Assembly (NCBI GenBank): GCA_964577115.1
Contig: CAZNXJ010000014.1
Location: 62,001-126,000, forward strand
Source of the DNA: CAZNXJ01 sp964577115
GTDB lineage: Bacteria > Planctomycetota > Planctomycetia > Pirellulales > Pirellulaceae
Direction: 5' to 3'
DNA length: 64,000 bases
This document shows positions 42,473 to 51,597 of this stretch, in pieces. A program made the translations under genes and the position numbers. The notes under the pieces were generated by a model. That model was given only the letters and a program-made list of their open reading frames with translations. It searched no databases and had not been told where the DNA came from. The first letter of the stretch is position 1; each line of letters begins with the position of its first letter.

Positions 42473-43414
42473 TCACTCGCGCGCAAGAATCTGCGCGGCA
42501 ATATCGACGCCCACTTCTCGGCTCCATGCATCCAGCAAACGCCGCAGCATGGGGCCGGGCTTCCCGTCGCCAATCGGTACGCCATTGATGCGCGTGACTG
42601 GAAGGAGGCAAAACGGCGTGCTTGCAAGCCACGCTTCGTCGGCATTCATCACACTGTGAACTTGAAAATCCCGTTCCACGAACGGTATGCCAAGCCGCTC
42701 GGCAAGTTCGATGACCGTTTGCCGGCTGATGCCGGGCAGGATGTTTGTCAGTGTGGGTGACACGATCGTGTCACGTTCCACGATCAAGAAGTTCGCTCCG
42801 CCCGTTTCTGTCACGTTGCCCTGCAAGTCAAGCAGCAACGCGACGGCCTCCGGATCGACCAGCCGCGCTTCATGGTCGGCCAGGTAGTAATGCATGCGGC
42901 TACGATACTTCATTTTCGGATCGTAGCACTGGGGCGGAACGTGGCGGATCGACGGTGTCACAACGTGCACCCCCTCGCGCATCTTTTTCGCCCACAGCTC
43001 GAATGGCATCGGAAACGTGTGCGCACAAACCGTCGGAGTCAGCCGCGCGCCACCTGCCGCCGAACCGGCATACACAGGAAACTCGCCCGCCGTGACAAAG
43101 TGAATCAGTCCCAATTCCTGATCCGGGGACAGCAGCTGGGCGTTGTGTTCGATCAGTTTGAGCGAAATCTCGGTCAGTCCATCGAGCGACAGACCGATAT
43201 CCATGCGCGTGTATTTCAAGGAACGCAGCAGGCGTCGCAGATGGTCCTCCAAGCGATATGCGACATGGCGGAACGTACGGGTCATCTCCGTGACCGTCGC
43301 TCCGAGCACAAGGCCGGCGTCGTAAATCTTCAAACTTGCGGCCGACGCCGGGATCCATTGGCCGTTGAGGTACACGAGCGGTTCGGTGGGTGGGGCGGCT
43401 GGATCGGGAACCAC
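42473..43414 (-). CDS. Class IV aminotransferase (branched-chain type)
   Basis: A 313-aa PLP enzyme of the IlvE/D-amino-acid transaminase fold. Motifs: YLNGQWIPASAASLKIYDAG near the N terminus, the PLP-lysine region YDPKMKYRSRMHYYLADHEA (the lysine in KMKYRS), the glutamate/acid loop LLLDLQGNVTETGGANFLIV and the C-terminal PVTRINGVPIGDGKPGPM. IlvE, 4-amino-4-deoxychorismate lyase and D-alanine transaminase share this fold; IlvE is the likeliest but not proven. GTG start at 43414. It lies on the same strand as, and 54 nt downstream of, the sialidase-like gene. Confidence 0.82.
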   Translation of the reverse strand: MVPDPAAPPTEPLVYLNGQWIPASAASLKIYDAGLVLGATVTEMTRTFRHVAYRLEDHLRRLLRSLKYTRMDIGLSLDGLTEISLKLIEHNAQLLSPDQELGLIHFVTAGEFPVYAGSAAGGARLTPTVCAHTFPMPFELWAKKMREGVHVVTPSIRHVPPQCYDPKMKYRSRMHYYLADHEARLVDPEAVALLLDLQGNVTETGGANFLIVERDTIVSPTLTNILPGISRQTVIELAERLGIPFVERDFQVHSVMNADEAWLASTPFCLLPVTRINGVPIGDGKPGPMLRRLLDAWSREVGVDIAAQILARE

Positions 43415-43468
43415 GAATGACTCGAATGAGGGAGGGATAAGGGAGAGGCGGTGTGAGGGAGCGTTGAT

Positions 43469-44608
43469 TTAGGTTGTCGTGCGTACGCGCGCCGCGTGGA
43501 TGCTCATCGCCGTGGGCGTGCCGGCATACCAGGCCACCAGCACGTGCTCGGTATCCAGTGGCCGGATGGCCGGATGCCCGAAGCTCCACTTGCCCATGTC
43601 TTCCCAATACTGAGCGAAATCGATGTGCTCCGAGCCCTGTGTTACCGGGGCCTGTTCTTCGTGGTGGTAAACCACCAGCCGATCATCCTGGGGCCAGCTC
43701 TTTCCGCCATCCGGCGAGGACCACAGCGTCATCGTGGCGGGGCGGGAACGATCGACGACGAATGCGAGCAGCCGGCCGTCGGCGAGCCAGCACGGCGCCG
43801 CGATCTGGCCCCGAATCGGCGTCTCGTAGATGGAGCTCATTGTCAGCTCAGGGCCTTCGAGCTGCCCGTAGGCCAGGTGCACGTTGAGATCTTTTTGTTG
43901 GCGGCGATCGTGAGTCCAGAACAAAGCGACGAATTGTCCGGGTTGGGGACCGGGGCAGAGCCGTTGATCCCAGTAGTAGGTTTCGTGCCGCGGATCCTGA
44001 GCGACGAGTAGCGGTGACGAATACGTGCGGCCGCCGTCGCGGGAAACGAGGATCCACGCGCCGTGGCGTGGAGGCGAAGGGTCGTCGAACTCCTTGAAAC
44101 TTTCGAAGGCAAAGGCGAACGTGCCATCCGGCCAGCGGACAACGGGACCCGTGAGCGCCGTGCCGGTAAGCGAACCGACGGCAAGTTGCTCCCAGTCGCT
44201 CCACGTTTCTCCCTCGTCATGCGAACGTGCCACGAGCTGCCGACTACGGAGGATGCCCTCGGTTGTCGGGTCAAAGAGTGGTCGGTCCGGATCGCTGCGG
44301 TCGAACCAGGTCGTAAACAGCAAAAGGTGACCTGGTTCCACTTCGACGAGTTCTCCGCCGGTTAATGAACCGGGAACGCCATTGAGCTCGGTTGAAAAAC
44401 GGTGTGCTATGCGCTGCCAGCTGCGGCCTCCATCGCGCGAACGGCATAAACCGGTCGTGCCATTTGTAGCATGCTTACCTCGCCCGACCTGAAAAGCGGC
44501 GAGCAGCGTGTCGGATGCAAGAGGACACAGGCTCGTAAAGTAAGCGATCCGCGTGTCCTCGGGTTGCGTGGACGCATCATACACCACGCTTTGATGCTCG
44601 ATGATCAT
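43469..44608 (-). CDS. Asp-box (sialidase-like/BNR) protein 1
   Basis: A 379-aa beta-propeller protein. Four Asp boxes are visible: SRDGGRSW, SHDEGETW, SRDGGRTY and SPDGGKSW (S/T-x-D-x-G-x-T/S-W/Y). There is no signal peptide or membrane anchor, so it is probably cytoplasmic, unlike classical secreted sialidases. The full arginine triad of the sialidase active site cannot be confirmed here. It starts 18 nt downstream of the symporter gene on the same strand, forming an operon with it. May hydrolyse or bind a sugar acid. Confidence 0.8.
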   Translation of the reverse strand: MIIEHQSVVYDASTQPEDTRIAYFTSLCPLASDTLLAAFQVGRGKHATNGTTGLCRSRDGGRSWQRIAHRFSTELNGVPGSLTGGELVEVEPGHLLLFTTWFDRSDPDRPLFDPTTEGILRSRQLVARSHDEGETWSDWEQLAVGSLTGTALTGPVVRWPDGTFAFAFESFKEFDDPSPPRHGAWILVSRDGGRTYSSPLLVAQDPRHETYYWDQRLCPGPQPGQFVALFWTHDRRQQKDLNVHLAYGQLEGPELTMSSIYETPIRGQIAAPCWLADGRLLAFVVDRSRPATMTLWSSPDGGKSWPQDDRLVVYHHEEQAPVTQGSEHIDFAQYWEDMGKWSFGHPAIRPLDTEHVLVAWYAGTPTAMSIHAARVRTTT

Positions 44609-44626
44609 GCGCCATCCAATTGCGGT

Positions 44627-46279
44627 TTAGGAAGATGTCCGTGCATCCTGGTTCTCGCGCATTACGCTTTGGCGCGTCAAGCCTCGCGTGTTTTCCTCGG
44701 ACGGCGGAGCTTGCAGCGCGCCGAGCAGTGCGGCCGCGAGAAACGTGACGAGCCAGGCGAGCGGCGTTACGAGATACGAGGAAGGAACGGTGGTCGCACC
44801 GAGCAGATCGCCGAACGCCATGAGGAAACCGCAGAGCGTTCCCAACAGGCCGGCCTGCGTGGCCGCTCGGCCGCCCACATGCGGCATGAGGATCCCTGCC
44901 ATGAAGATTCCACCAAGTGGCCCGAGCACCACGTTCTGAGCGCGAAGCGTCAGATCAAGGATGTTGTATTCCGGAGGCAATAGGGTCACGGCGAGCCCGG
45001 TAAGTGTTACTCCGATGCCGATAAGAACGGTCAGGGTCCGGATGGCCCGAATCTCTTGCTCGCCGGTCATGCCATCCCGCCGGGCCCAACGGAGAACGTC
45101 GACGACCAGGACGGTAGCCGTCGAGTTAATGCCCGAGTCGAGGCTCGATTGCGCCACGGCAAAAACGCCGGCTAGAACCAGACCGCTTACCCCGACCGGC
45201 AATCCATACGCGATGAAATGCGGAAACATCCGATCGGAAAATCCCGCGGCACGTGGATCTGTGACCCCGGCGGGAAGGGCTTCGGGCATGCGAATGTAGT
45301 AGGTTAGCAGGGCCATGCCGACGAGCGACAACAGGCCGAGCATGGTGGCGTCGAGCAGGTAGTTCACTGCGGCAACTCGCCGCGCGGACCCCACCGACTT
45401 TGTCGTGAAGTAGCGCTGCAGCGCGACCTGATCGGAACAGTGTGTGCACGCGTTCCACATGACGCCACTGATCACAGCCCACAAGACAGTGTTCCGGTCA
45501 GCGATGTTCCAACTCGCCAGCGGCGGAAACTCGTGGGCTTGGGAAGTCGCTTCGCGAATCCACACCACGGGGCTTGTTTCCGTGCGAAAGGCCACGATTG
45601 CCAACGTCATCACAGCGCCACCGAAGAGCACAATGAACTGCATGACGTCGGTCCAGATGACGGCCTGGATCCCGCCCATGGTCGTGTACAGCGTGCTCAC
45701 AATACCGGTGGCGATGAGGATCGTGTAAAACCACTGCTCGCCCGTCAGGTCGATCATGCCTCCGGTTATGGAGGCAATGGCCGCGGGCGCGCTCGCCTCG
45801 GTCATTACGGCGATCGCGCGCGAAGCCGTGGCGACAATCAGCCCCATCCAGACAAAGCGCATGTACACGTACAGAATGACCGCCAGGTTTCGTGTGCCGG
45901 GGCCAAAACGCCGGTCGAGATATTCATAAGCGCTGGTCAGGCGCAAACGCATGAAGAATGGAATCCAGAGAAACGTCACGATCAGCCACGCCAGTGGATG
46001 GCCGAGCAGAGCTGTCGCTTGAGCCGCCCCGTGCTTGATCATTTCGCCGGGAGTCCCGAGGTACGAGATCGTTGACATCATCGTCGCGATCATGCTCATT
46101 CCGACGGCCCACCACGGCATCTGCCGCCCGCCTACAGAAAATTCTTCGAGCGAACTTTGGCGGCGTGCCAGCATCGCGCCGATTAGCAGCATGATGGACA
46201 AGTAAACAAGGACAACGACGTAGTCCAGTGGACGCAGGCCGAGCCCAGTGGCCAACAGTGGTGCGGCAAAGAGTGTCAT
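44627..46279 (-). CDS. Sodium:solute symporter (SSS family)
   Basis: A 550-aa polytopic membrane protein with about 13 helices. Typical SSS landmarks are the first helix DYVVVLVYLSIMLLIGAMLA followed by SVGGRQMPWWAVG, then GTPGEMIKHGAAQA, and the central MGGIQAVIWTDVMQFIVLFG. These fit the sialic-acid/proline-type subgroup of sodium-coupled importers. ATG 46279 chosen because the hydrophobic part begins there; the frame upstream (to 46636) is low-complexity. It is upstream of the Asp-box gene and divergent from the amidohydrolase gene, so it probably imports the substrate of this module. Confidence 0.88.
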   Translation of the reverse strand: MTLFAAPLLATGLGLRPLDYVVVLVYLSIMLLIGAMLARRQSSLEEFSVGGRQMPWWAVGMSMIATMMSTISYLGTPGEMIKHGAAQATALLGHPLAWLIVTFLWIPFFMRLRLTSAYEYLDRRFGPGTRNLAVILYVYMRFVWMGLIVATASRAIAVMTEASAPAAIASITGGMIDLTGEQWFYTILIATGIVSTLYTTMGGIQAVIWTDVMQFIVLFGGAVMTLAIVAFRTETSPVVWIREATSQAHEFPPLASWNIADRNTVLWAVISGVMWNACTHCSDQVALQRYFTTKSVGSARRVAAVNYLLDATMLGLLSLVGMALLTYYIRMPEALPAGVTDPRAAGFSDRMFPHFIAYGLPVGVSGLVLAGVFAVAQSSLDSGINSTATVLVVDVLRWARRDGMTGEQEIRAIRTLTVLIGIGVTLTGLAVTLLPPEYNILDLTLRAQNVVLGPLGGIFMAGILMPHVGGRAATQAGLLGTLCGFLMAFGDLLGATTVPSSYLVTPLAWLVTFLAAALLGALQAPPSEENTRGLTRQSVMRENQDARTSS

Positions 46280-46404
46280 ATGCGAAGAGTGCGAGGCGAG
46301 CGCCCGCGGAGTGTGCGTTGTTGGGTGGGAAGCCGATGTAGTGCCGCTTAGAATAGCGGACAATTTGAGTGCGGGCGAGTAAGTTTTTTCGCGGGGAGCG
46401 GCAT

Positions 46405-47412
46405 ATGCGAAATTGGGAGATCGGCGAGCGCGATCGGGAGTTATTCGCTCGCGAGTTGGACTCGTTCGTTCCCCCTCGCATCTTCGACGCACACGTGCAC
46501 TGGTATCGCACCGCTGATTTCCCACCGGACGCCCATCCCGCTGTGTGTCACGGGGGACCCCCGGAAGTCGGTGCGCCGCAATTTCGCGAAGCGATGGCCG
46601 AGCTGATGCCGGGACGCGAAGTTGCGGCGCTCGCATTCCCGTTTCCCCATCCCGACGTGGACGTCGACGCGGCGAATCGGTTCCTCGCGGATCAACTTTC
46701 CGAGGCGCCGGCTTGCCGCGGTCAGATGCTAATCACACCGGCGCACGACCCGGAATTCATTCACGCAACGGTCGATCGCTACGGGCTCGTGGGGCTCAAG
46801 TGCTATCACGTGTTTTCTCCCGAACGGCCGACGTTTCAAAGCTCGATCGAAGCATTCCTTCCGGAGGCTCAGGTTCGTGCCGCGAATGAACGGAGTCTTT
46901 GCATCACGCTGCACATCGTCCGCAGCCGAGCATTGGCGGATCCCGCGAACCAGAAGGCGATCCGGCGGTACTGCGAGCGCTATCCGAACATAAAACTGAT
47001 TCTCGCGCACGCCGCGCGCGGCTTTAACCCGCATCACACGCGCGAGGGCATTGAGGCGCTCCGCGGGCTGCGCAATCTTTGGTTTGATACCTCGGTCGTT
47101 ACCGACAGCGGAGCGTTTGAAGCGATTATCCAAACATTCGGTCACGAGCGTTTGCTGTACGGTTCAGATTTTCCGGTCTCGCAGATTCGCGGCCGCTGTG
47201 TCGCGCTCGGCGACAGCTTTCTGTGGATCTCGGCGGATAACACGAATCTCGATGTGCCCTATGGCGCTATCGAACTGGCGCTCGTTGGACATGAATCGCT
47301 GCGTTCGTTGCTCGTGGCCGCACGCAGTCTGCGACTCCGCGACGACCAGATCGAAGACATCTTTTACGGTAACGCCGTTCGACTGCTGCAAATCGAGGAT
47401 CGCCGCGCATGA
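46405..47412 (+). CDS. Amidohydrolase (metal-dependent, TIM barrel)
   Basis: A 335-aa protein with amidohydrolase-2 motifs: IFDAHVHWY (HxH), CITLHIVRS, IKLILAHAARGFN and LLYGSDFPVSQ (the conserved aspartate). It is cytoplasmic with no signal peptide. GGGAG lies 7 nt before ATG 46405. Its stop overlaps the next gene in an ATGA, so the two are translated together. It faces the symporter gene across a 125-bp divergent spacer. The substrate is unknown; the metal-site residues look complete. Confidence 0.85.
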   Translation: MRNWEIGERDRELFARELDSFVPPRIFDAHVHWYRTADFPPDAHPAVCHGGPPEVGAPQFREAMAELMPGREVAALAFPFPHPDVDVDAANRFLADQLSEAPACRGQMLITPAHDPEFIHATVDRYGLVGLKCYHVFSPERPTFQSSIEAFLPEAQVRAANERSLCITLHIVRSRALADPANQKAIRRYCERYPNIKLILAHAARGFNPHHTREGIEALRGLRNLWFDTSVVTDSGAFEAIIQTFGHERLLYGSDFPVSQIRGRCVALGDSFLWISADNTNLDVPYGAIELALVGHESLRSLLVAARSLRLRDDQIEDIFYGNAVRLLQIEDRRA

Positions 47413-48512
47413 TCGCGCTGGAAGAAACCGGCATCGTCTATCGTAATCCCAAGCCGTACTTGCGCGCTGTGCACGCCTGGCACCCGTCGCTGGTGGCGCT
47501 CGGGACTGATGAGCTACTAGCGGCGTTCGATTTAGGGCAGGCTGTTGAAAGCCTCGACTATCGCACGTACGTCGCGCGCTCGCAGGATCGGGGCCGCACG
47601 TGGAGCGACCCGGTACCGCTGTTTGACGATCCCAGCCCGCGCCGCTGTACGCATTCCGTGCGGATTGGCAAGGTTTCTGAAGGGCTCGTCGTCGGTTTCG
47701 GGGGACGCTATCATCGCGATGATCCCGAAGAAGGGCTCGTGAACCGCGCGAATCTTGGCTACGTCCCCATGGACTTGCTGCTGCTGCGTAGCCACGACGG
47801 CGGTCGATCGTGGGAGGGACCGCAGGTGATCGAACCGCCGGTGGTCGGTCCGTCGTTCGAGATCTGTCATCGCATCATCGAAACCCGCGATGGACGCTGG
47901 TTGGCCCCGACGCATCATTGGCGCGGATGGAACGGGGAAGAACCTAATGGGATGAAGGCCATCGCCTTGGTGTCCCGCGATCGCGGTGAAACCTGGCCCG
48001 AGTCGCTGGTGGTGTGCGATCAATATGCCGAGGGAGTTTTCTCGTGGGAGCAAGGGCTGACGGAACTGGCAGACGGGCGGCTGCTCGGGATCGTATGGAG
48101 CTACGATGAACGAGCGGGAAAGAGTCGGCCGAATTGTTACGTGCTCTCCGAGGACGGAATCCACTTTGGCCCCCCACGGCTCTGTGGACTCGAAGGTGAA
48201 ACGGCAAAAATTATCACGCTGCGTGACGGCCGGGTCTTGTGTCTCTACCGGCGCCTCGATCGGCCAGGTCTCTGGGCCAATCTCGTGGCCATCGAGGGCG
48301 ACGAGTGGCGAAATCTGTTCGAACTACCAGTATGGCAAGGCACCGCCTCAGGAATGCTCGGTCAGCAGCCAGCAGGGGATGAATTAAGCGCGCTTCGCTT
48401 TGGCTTTCCGAGTTTCGTGCAGCTTCGTGACGACGAGGTCTTCGCGGTGTTCTGGTGTCTCGAAGATCAGTTGCACGTCATTCGCTGGGCTCGGCTCCGG
48501 ATCGGTGCCTAG
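47409..48512 (+). CDS. Asp-box (sialidase-like/BNR) protein 2
   Basis: A 367-aa beta-propeller protein starting at an ATG that overlaps the amidohydrolase stop. Asp boxes: SQDRGRTW, SHDGGRSW, SRDRGETW and a degenerate SEDGIHF. No signal peptide or membrane segment, so it is probably cytoplasmic. It resembles protein 1 (43469-44608) in fold but shares little sequence, so the two are not recent duplicates. Together with the symporter and amidohydrolase it suggests uptake and breakdown of a glycan-derived acid. Confidence 0.8.
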   Translation: MIALEETGIVYRNPKPYLRAVHAWHPSLVALGTDELLAAFDLGQAVESLDYRTYVARSQDRGRTWSDPVPLFDDPSPRRCTHSVRIGKVSEGLVVGFGGRYHRDDPEEGLVNRANLGYVPMDLLLLRSHDGGRSWEGPQVIEPPVVGPSFEICHRIIETRDGRWLAPTHHWRGWNGEEPNGMKAIALVSRDRGETWPESLVVCDQYAEGVFSWEQGLTELADGRLLGIVWSYDERAGKSRPNCYVLSEDGIHFGPPRLCGLEGETAKIITLRDGRVLCLYRRLDRPGLWANLVAIEGDEWRNLFELPVWQGTASGMLGQQPAGDELSALRFGFPSFVQLRDDEVFAVFWCLEDQLHVIRWARLRIGA

Positions 48513-48631
48513 TGCATCGTTTTCATGGGGCCGGCTCCAGTTCCTCCGTTGCCTTTATCGCTCGGCGACGCGGGTTGGGTCCAAGGTCCGGGATTTTTGC
48601 CGAGTCGGCCGCGGAATGGAATGCCTATAAT

Positions 48632-48646
48632 TGGCACAGGCTTTGC
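48632..48646 (+). promoter_or_regulatory. Sigma-54 site G, upstream of the hybrid sensor kinase
   Basis: Plus strand TGGCACAGGCTTTGC: a full TGGCAC-N5-TTGC with GG-N10-GC geometry, preceded by T. The -12 is 129 nt from the ATG at 48775. It is as strong as the best island site. Confidence 0.7.
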
Positions 48647-48774
48647 GAGAGCGAACTCGGTTTGGCTTTCTTCAGCCATAGGACGAGCCTTGGAACTTGG
48701 CCGCCGTAGTACTCGCGTGGGCAAGAAGCGGGCTTTAGCTTCGAGGGATCCGACCACGAGCGTTTTTGGCGGCC

Positions 48775-51579
48775 ATGATGAACTTCTGGAACGAGGCAAA
48801 CGGGTGGCAGTGGATCGAGCGGACCTTTAGTGTCCTGCCGGCGGCGATCTACGTTTGCGACACGACGGGTGCTCTTCAATATTACAACTCACGCGCTGTT
48901 GAGCTTTGGGGCGAGGAACCCACCGAGCCCTGCGCGATGGATCCGCTCGGCGATCACCTCGCGCTGTTCGATCGGGACGGGCACCGGCTCGATGCGCAGC
49001 GTACGCCCATGGCGCAGGCACTGCGAACGGGGCGGGGTCAGCGGAGCCGCGAGGTCGTACTCGAGCAGGCCAATGGTTCGCGGATCGATGTCAGTGTCGA
49101 TGTCGAACCCGTCCTGGGTGGCGATGGAGAGTTGCTCGGCGCGATCAGCATTCTGCACGACATCACGGATCGGCGGCGGGGTGAGGATGCCGAGATTCTG
49201 CTCTCGGCGCTGGTCGAAACCTCGGACGATGCCATCTACGGCAAGACCCTTGATGGGATCATCACGCACTGGAACGTGGCCGCCGAGCGGCTCTATGGTT
49301 ATGCGGCTGACGAGATCGTGGGACGCTCGATTGAAGTTCTGGTCCCGCCGGATCGATCGGCCGAGTTGCGCGACACCATGAATCGCTTGCGCAGGGGGCA
49401 ACGGCTTGCGACCTTCGAAACCGAGCGTTGTCACAAGTCGGGAAGTCGGATCCATGTCTCGGTCACGGTCTCGCCGATTCGCGATCGCCGCGGAGGGCTC
49501 GTCGGCGCTTCAGCCATTGCGCGTGACATATCGCCGCGACTACAGGCGGAAACGCATCGCCGCGAACTGGAGGAGCGGTTTGGCCAGCTGGCCGAAAACA
49601 TCGCGGACGTTTTTTACATTCGCGACGTGGACCCGCCGATGCACGTCAGCTACGTCAGCAAGGCGTACGAGCGCATTTGGGGGCGGACACCCGAGTCGCT
49701 GTATGCCGAACCCGAGTCGTTTTTCGATGTCGTGCATCCCGACGACCACGATCGCGTGCGTCGTGCATTGCGCCGGCAGGCGACTGGCGAAGCGACGGCC
49801 GAGGAGTATCGCATCGTGCGTCCCGATGGACGGATGCGGTGGATCTGGGATCGCGCGTTCGCGATCCGCGATCGGCATGGCGCATTGGTGCGAGTGACCG
49901 GCGTGGCCGAGGATATCACGGAGCGTAAACGGATCGAGGAGGGCCTGCGTTTTCTGGCCGAAGCGAGCCGATCGCTCGCCGAACTGGTCGACTACGAGAG
50001 CACGCTACAGAAGATTGCGAGCCTGGCGGTGCCCTGTTTCGCCGATTGGTGCGCGGTACATATGTCGGAAGGAAAGGGGCGGATGCGGCAGCTCGCCGTC
50101 GCGCACGGCGATCCAAAGAAGATCACCCTGGCCCACCATCTAGCGCGTTGCTATCCGGCGGATACGCAGGCACCGGCGGGCGCCGCGCACGTCTTGCAGA
50201 CGGGCATCTCGGAAATGGCCGACGAGGTCACCGACGAATTGCTCCAGTCGCTCGCGCGCGACCCGGATCATCTCGAATTATTGCGAGCGCTCGGCGTACG
50301 ATCCTACATCTGCGTGCCGCTCAGCGTCCGCGGCAATGTAGTTGGCGCGATTACGTTCGTGGCGGCCGAATCCGGGCGCGGTTACACGAGCGTGGAACTG
50401 GCGATGGCCAACGACCTGGCGCACCGCGCGTCGGTGGCGATCGAGAACGCGCGGCTCTATGCCGAGCAGCGCGCGGAAGGGAAACGCAAAGACGAGTTCC
50501 TGGCGATGTTAGCGCATGAACTGCGCAACCCGCTTGCTCCCATCCGCAGTGGGCTCGACGTGCTCCAGCTGACCGGCATGCATGCAGACATCGTCGAGAC
50601 GATGCAGCAGCAGGTCACTCACTTGGTGCGGCTTGTCGACGACTTGCTTGATATCTCGCGCATTATGCGCGGCAAGGTTCAGTTGCGTCGGGAACCGGTT
50701 CGGCTTTCCGATGTTGTACGGCGTGGCGTTGAGGCGGTTCGTGACTTCATTGCTGCGCAGGGGCATCACCTTACAACCTCGCTTCCAGCCCAACCCATCT
50801 ATGTTGATGGGGATTCCGTGCGGCTTACGCAAGTCTTCGCCAACTTGTTGCACAATGCCGCCAAATACACCGAGCCGGGTGGGGATATTCGGATCGCGCT
50901 CAGCCAGCGCGATGGGCAGGCTGCGATCGAAGTCCAGGATTCAGGGATTGGTATTGATCGCCAGTTGCTGCCGCACGTCTTCGATTTGTTCACACAGGCC
51001 GACCGTTCACTGGAGCGGTCTCAGGGCGGCCTGGGGATTGGTTTGACGCTCGTCCAATCGCTGGTCGAGATGCACGGCGGGACGGTCGAAGCGGCGAGTG
51101 AAGGCGAAGGGCTTGGCAGTGTTTTCACGGTTCAGCTGCCCGTGATGAACGACGTCGCCGCCGGGCCGCCTGCGTCGAGCTCTTGGCGAGCTCCGGGGGC
51201 GGTGCGTTTCTTGATCGTGGACGACAATCAGGACGCTGCGCGCATGCTGGCCATGCTGCTGCACGTGCTCGGGAAATACGAGGTGCACGTGGCGCACGAT
51301 GGGCCGAGCGCGTTGGATGTAGCGCGCGAGCAGAATCCCGAAGTGATGCTGCTCGATATCGGTCTCCCGGGCATGAACGGATACGAGCTCGCTCGGAAGT
51401 TGCGTGCCGATGGTACGTTCAGGCCGGCACTGCTGGTGGCGGTTACCGGTTACGGCAGCGCCGAGGATCAGCGCCGCTCGCTCGAGGCGGGCTTCGACCT
51501 GCACCTGGTCAAGCCACTTTCGGTCGAAGCCTTTCAGCAGATCCTCAACCATCCGAAGCTCGCGCAGGCCCCTCGCTAA
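48775..51579 (+). CDS. Hybrid sensor histidine kinase with PAS, GAF and receiver domains
   Basis: About 934 aa. Domains in order: three PAS-type regions (about 15-130, 140-255, 275-385, each ending in a (H/R/E)DI(T/S)xR motif such as LHDITDRRR and AEDITERKR), a GAF domain (about 400-560), HisKA (KDEFLAMLAHELRNPLAPI, phospho-His at residue 581), HATPase (NLLHNAAKYTEPGG and DSGIGIDRQLLPHVFDLF), and a C-terminal receiver with phospho-Asp in LLDIGLPGMNGYE (residue 861). There is no transmembrane segment, so it is a cytoplasmic sensor of a small molecule or redox/light cue. Sigma-54 site G lies upstream. The frame can begin three codons earlier with TTG. Confidence 0.9.
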   Translation: MMNFWNEANGWQWIERTFSVLPAAIYVCDTTGALQYYNSRAVELWGEEPTEPCAMDPLGDHLALFDRDGHRLDAQRTPMAQALRTGRGQRSREVVLEQANGSRIDVSVDVEPVLGGDGELLGAISILHDITDRRRGEDAEILLSALVETSDDAIYGKTLDGIITHWNVAAERLYGYAADEIVGRSIEVLVPPDRSAELRDTMNRLRRGQRLATFETERCHKSGSRIHVSVTVSPIRDRRGGLVGASAIARDISPRLQAETHRRELEERFGQLAENIADVFYIRDVDPPMHVSYVSKAYERIWGRTPESLYAEPESFFDVVHPDDHDRVRRALRRQATGEATAEEYRIVRPDGRMRWIWDRAFAIRDRHGALVRVTGVAEDITERKRIEEGLRFLAEASRSLAELVDYESTLQKIASLAVPCFADWCAVHMSEGKGRMRQLAVAHGDPKKITLAHHLARCYPADTQAPAGAAHVLQTGISEMADEVTDELLQSLARDPDHLELLRALGVRSYICVPLSVRGNVVGAITFVAAESGRGYTSVELAMANDLAHRASVAIENARLYAEQRAEGKRKDEFLAMLAHELRNPLAPIRSGLDVLQLTGMHADIVETMQQQVTHLVRLVDDLLDISRIMRGKVQLRREPVRLSDVVRRGVEAVRDFIAAQGHHLTTSLPAQPIYVDGDSVRLTQVFANLLHNAAKYTEPGGDIRIALSQRDGQAAIEVQDSGIGIDRQLLPHVFDLFTQADRSLERSQGGLGIGLTLVQSLVEMHGGTVEAASEGEGLGSVFTVQLPVMNDVAAGPPASSSWRAPGAVRFLIVDDNQDAARMLAMLLHVLGKYEVHVAHDGPSALDVAREQNPEVMLLDIGLPGMNGYELARKLRADGTFRPALLVAVTGYGSAEDQRRSLEAGFDLHLVKPLSVEAFQQILNHPKLAQAPR

Positions 51580-51597
51580 TTCTCCGCAATTCGTGTC

